Shown: positions 5,150-5,754 of the stretch, piece after piece | How the letters are laid out: each line of letters opens with the position of its first letter | Position numbering within the stretch: position 1 is the stretch's first letter | Origin: Clostridiales bacterium | GTDB taxonomy: Bacteria > Bacillota > Clostridia > Oscillospirales > Oscillospiraceae | Assembly: GCA_021205375.1 (NCBI GenBank) | Contig: JAJPXR010000223.1 | Span: 1 to 5,754 of the forward strand | Direction: 5' to 3' | Length of the DNA: 5,754 nucleotides | Notes under the pieces: model-generated | Database searches by the model: none | Told to the model about the DNA's origin: nothing | Seen by the model: only the letters and a program-made list of their open reading frames with translations | Translations under genes and position numbers: made by a program

Positions 5150-5239
5150 TAAGTGGCATTGGTTTCGGACGTGATTTGGCACTCTGTTAGGAAGATGCTT
5201 AATGACTGAACGACCACGAAAGCGAAGAGGTGTGCGCGG

Positions 5240-5754
5240 ATGGCAGGAACCGGAAAACAGGACAGGATCACCCCCGGCAGACGGTTTGGTATGCTGACGG
5301 TAGAATCTGATACCGGCCTGCGGAAGGCCCGCTACGCCGTCTGGCGCTGCCGCTGCGACTGCGGCGGAGCGATCGACGTCAGCACCAAGGAGCTGAAAGA
5401 CGGCAGGTACCGCGACTGCGGCTGCACCACCCATGTTAGATGTGGCGCCAACGACCTGACCGGTCAGCGATTCGGCAAGCTGAAGATCCTCTATCCCACC
5501 GACAAGCGGATGGACAAGGGCAGCGTGATCTGGCACGCGGTCTGCGACTGCGGCAAAGAGTGCGACGTGTCCGCCCGGCGGCTGATGACAGGCAAGGCCC
5601 GTTCCTGCGGGTGCCTTTCCAGCGCCGAACCGAAAGATTACATCGGCAAGACCTTTGGCCGCTGGACGGTGGTGGAGTACGCCGGAACCGCCAAAGACCT
5701 GGGGCGTCCCGGCACCATGAACTACTGGAAATGCCGCTGCTCCTGCGGAAACAC
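5240..5754 (+). CDS. Tandem Cys-rich repeat protein (partial, runs off the window)
   Basis: 171 codons are visible with no stop. The protein consists of repeats of about 61 residues, each with a G-x-x-F-G-x-(L/W)-x-(V/I) opening, a Trp, C-x-C-x-C-G or CDCG, L-x2-G and a closing CGC. Repeat 1 is about 13-62 (W35, C37, C39, C41, C60, C62), repeat 2 is 75-125 (W98, C102, C104, C123, C125), and repeat 3 begins at 136 (W163, C165, C167, C169) and is cut by the window end. Four or more Cys per unit suggest a zinc site per repeat. Similar single units are common in uncharacterised phage and mobile-element proteins, and DNA binding is an inference. The ATG at 5240 has AGAGGTG 7 nt upstream, and an in-frame TGA at 5207-5209 excludes earlier starts. 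A strong promoter lies at 5097-5125. Confidence 0.85.
   Translation, partial: MAGTGKQDRITPGRRFGMLTVESDTGLRKARYAVWRCRCDCGGAIDVSTKELKDGRYRDCGCTTHVRCGANDLTGQRFGKLKILYPTDKRMDKGSVIWHAVCDCGKECDVSARRLMTGKARSCGCLSSAEPKDYIGKTFGRWTVVEYAGTAKDLGRPGTMNYWKCRCSCGN

Larger units (their letters stand above)
4777..5202. repeat. 14-bp perfect inverted repeat bounding 426 bp
   Basis: TTAAGCATCTTCCT at 4777-4790 is the exact reverse complement of AGGAAGATGCTTAA at 5189-5202. Both outer ends are TTAA. A chance match this long within a window of this size is unlikely. The inside holds no transposase gene. It could be a small non-autonomous inserted element, or two binding sites of one regulator between divergent transcription units. 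Confidence 0.6.
4697..5218 (+). repeat. Iteron-like cluster of GACCAC motifs
   Basis: GACCAC occurs five times on the plus strand, starting at 4697, 4845, 4857, 5008 and 5212, with related GACCATG (4996) and TTCGACACT (5029). Two copies form TGACCACTCTTTCGACCACT (4844-4863), with starts 12 bp apart. TGACCACTCTT recurs at 5007-5017. Expectation for one hexamer in about 520 bp is near 0.13. Binding sites for a replication, transfer or regulatory protein are possible. Spacing is irregular. Confidence 0.45.

Noticed and set aside
4697..5218. CRISPR array
   Set aside because: The repeats are only 6-11 bp with irregular spacing. No long direct repeats or regular spacers are present.
5147..5536. 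129-codon minus-strand ORF
   Set aside because: It overlaps the Cys-repeat gene and its promoter region. The plus-strand reading has regular repeats and a good ribosome binding site.

Overview
The window looks like accessory DNA of a gut-type Firmicute (class Clostridia), most likely part of an integrative or conjugative element or a plasmid. The reasons are AGGAGG-type ribosome binding sites before nearly every gene, GC-rich genes beside AT-rich control regions, and a gene set typical of such elements: small serine recombinase, excisionase-like HTH protein, DUF3846, amidoligase with class II glutaminase, and a phage-like Cys repeat protein. No host core gene is visible, so a genus cannot be named.

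Almost everything is on the minus strand. From right to left there is a leader with an extended -10 promoter and a terminator-like hairpin (about 4581-4501), then a tightly packed unit: amidoligase with N-terminal Cys-pair zinc modules (4486-3368), class II glutamine amidotransferase (3368-2370, sharing one base in TAATG) and DUF3846 protein (2358-1999). A 134-bp gap follows, holding six half-sites arranged as a Tn3-type res locus, then a small serine resolvase (1864-1307, TTG start), two mini-ORFs of 26 and 33 codons with good ribosome binding sites, and an intrinsic terminator (1063-1018). A second minus-strand unit starts behind a nested inverted-repeat control region (852-917). It encodes a 100-aa HTH/Cys-cluster protein and an excisionase-like HTH protein whose last codons are disturbed by an apparent 1-nt deletion in an A run.

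On the right, 4566-5239 is a 0.67-kb gene-free region with a 14-bp perfect inverted repeat (ends 4777 and 5202), five same-strand GACCAC motifs and a near-consensus plus-strand promoter (5097-5125). That promoter drives a protein made of about 60-residue Cys-rich repeats (5240 onward) that runs off the window. The left 340 bp hold no convincing gene beyond the shifted tail of the HTH ORF, but contain a strong hairpin near position 70.

The clearest functional themes are a glutaminase plus amidoligase pair, which could supply ammonia for and form an amide bond on an unknown substrate, and a self-contained resolvase/res system that may resolve multimers or cointegrates of the element.
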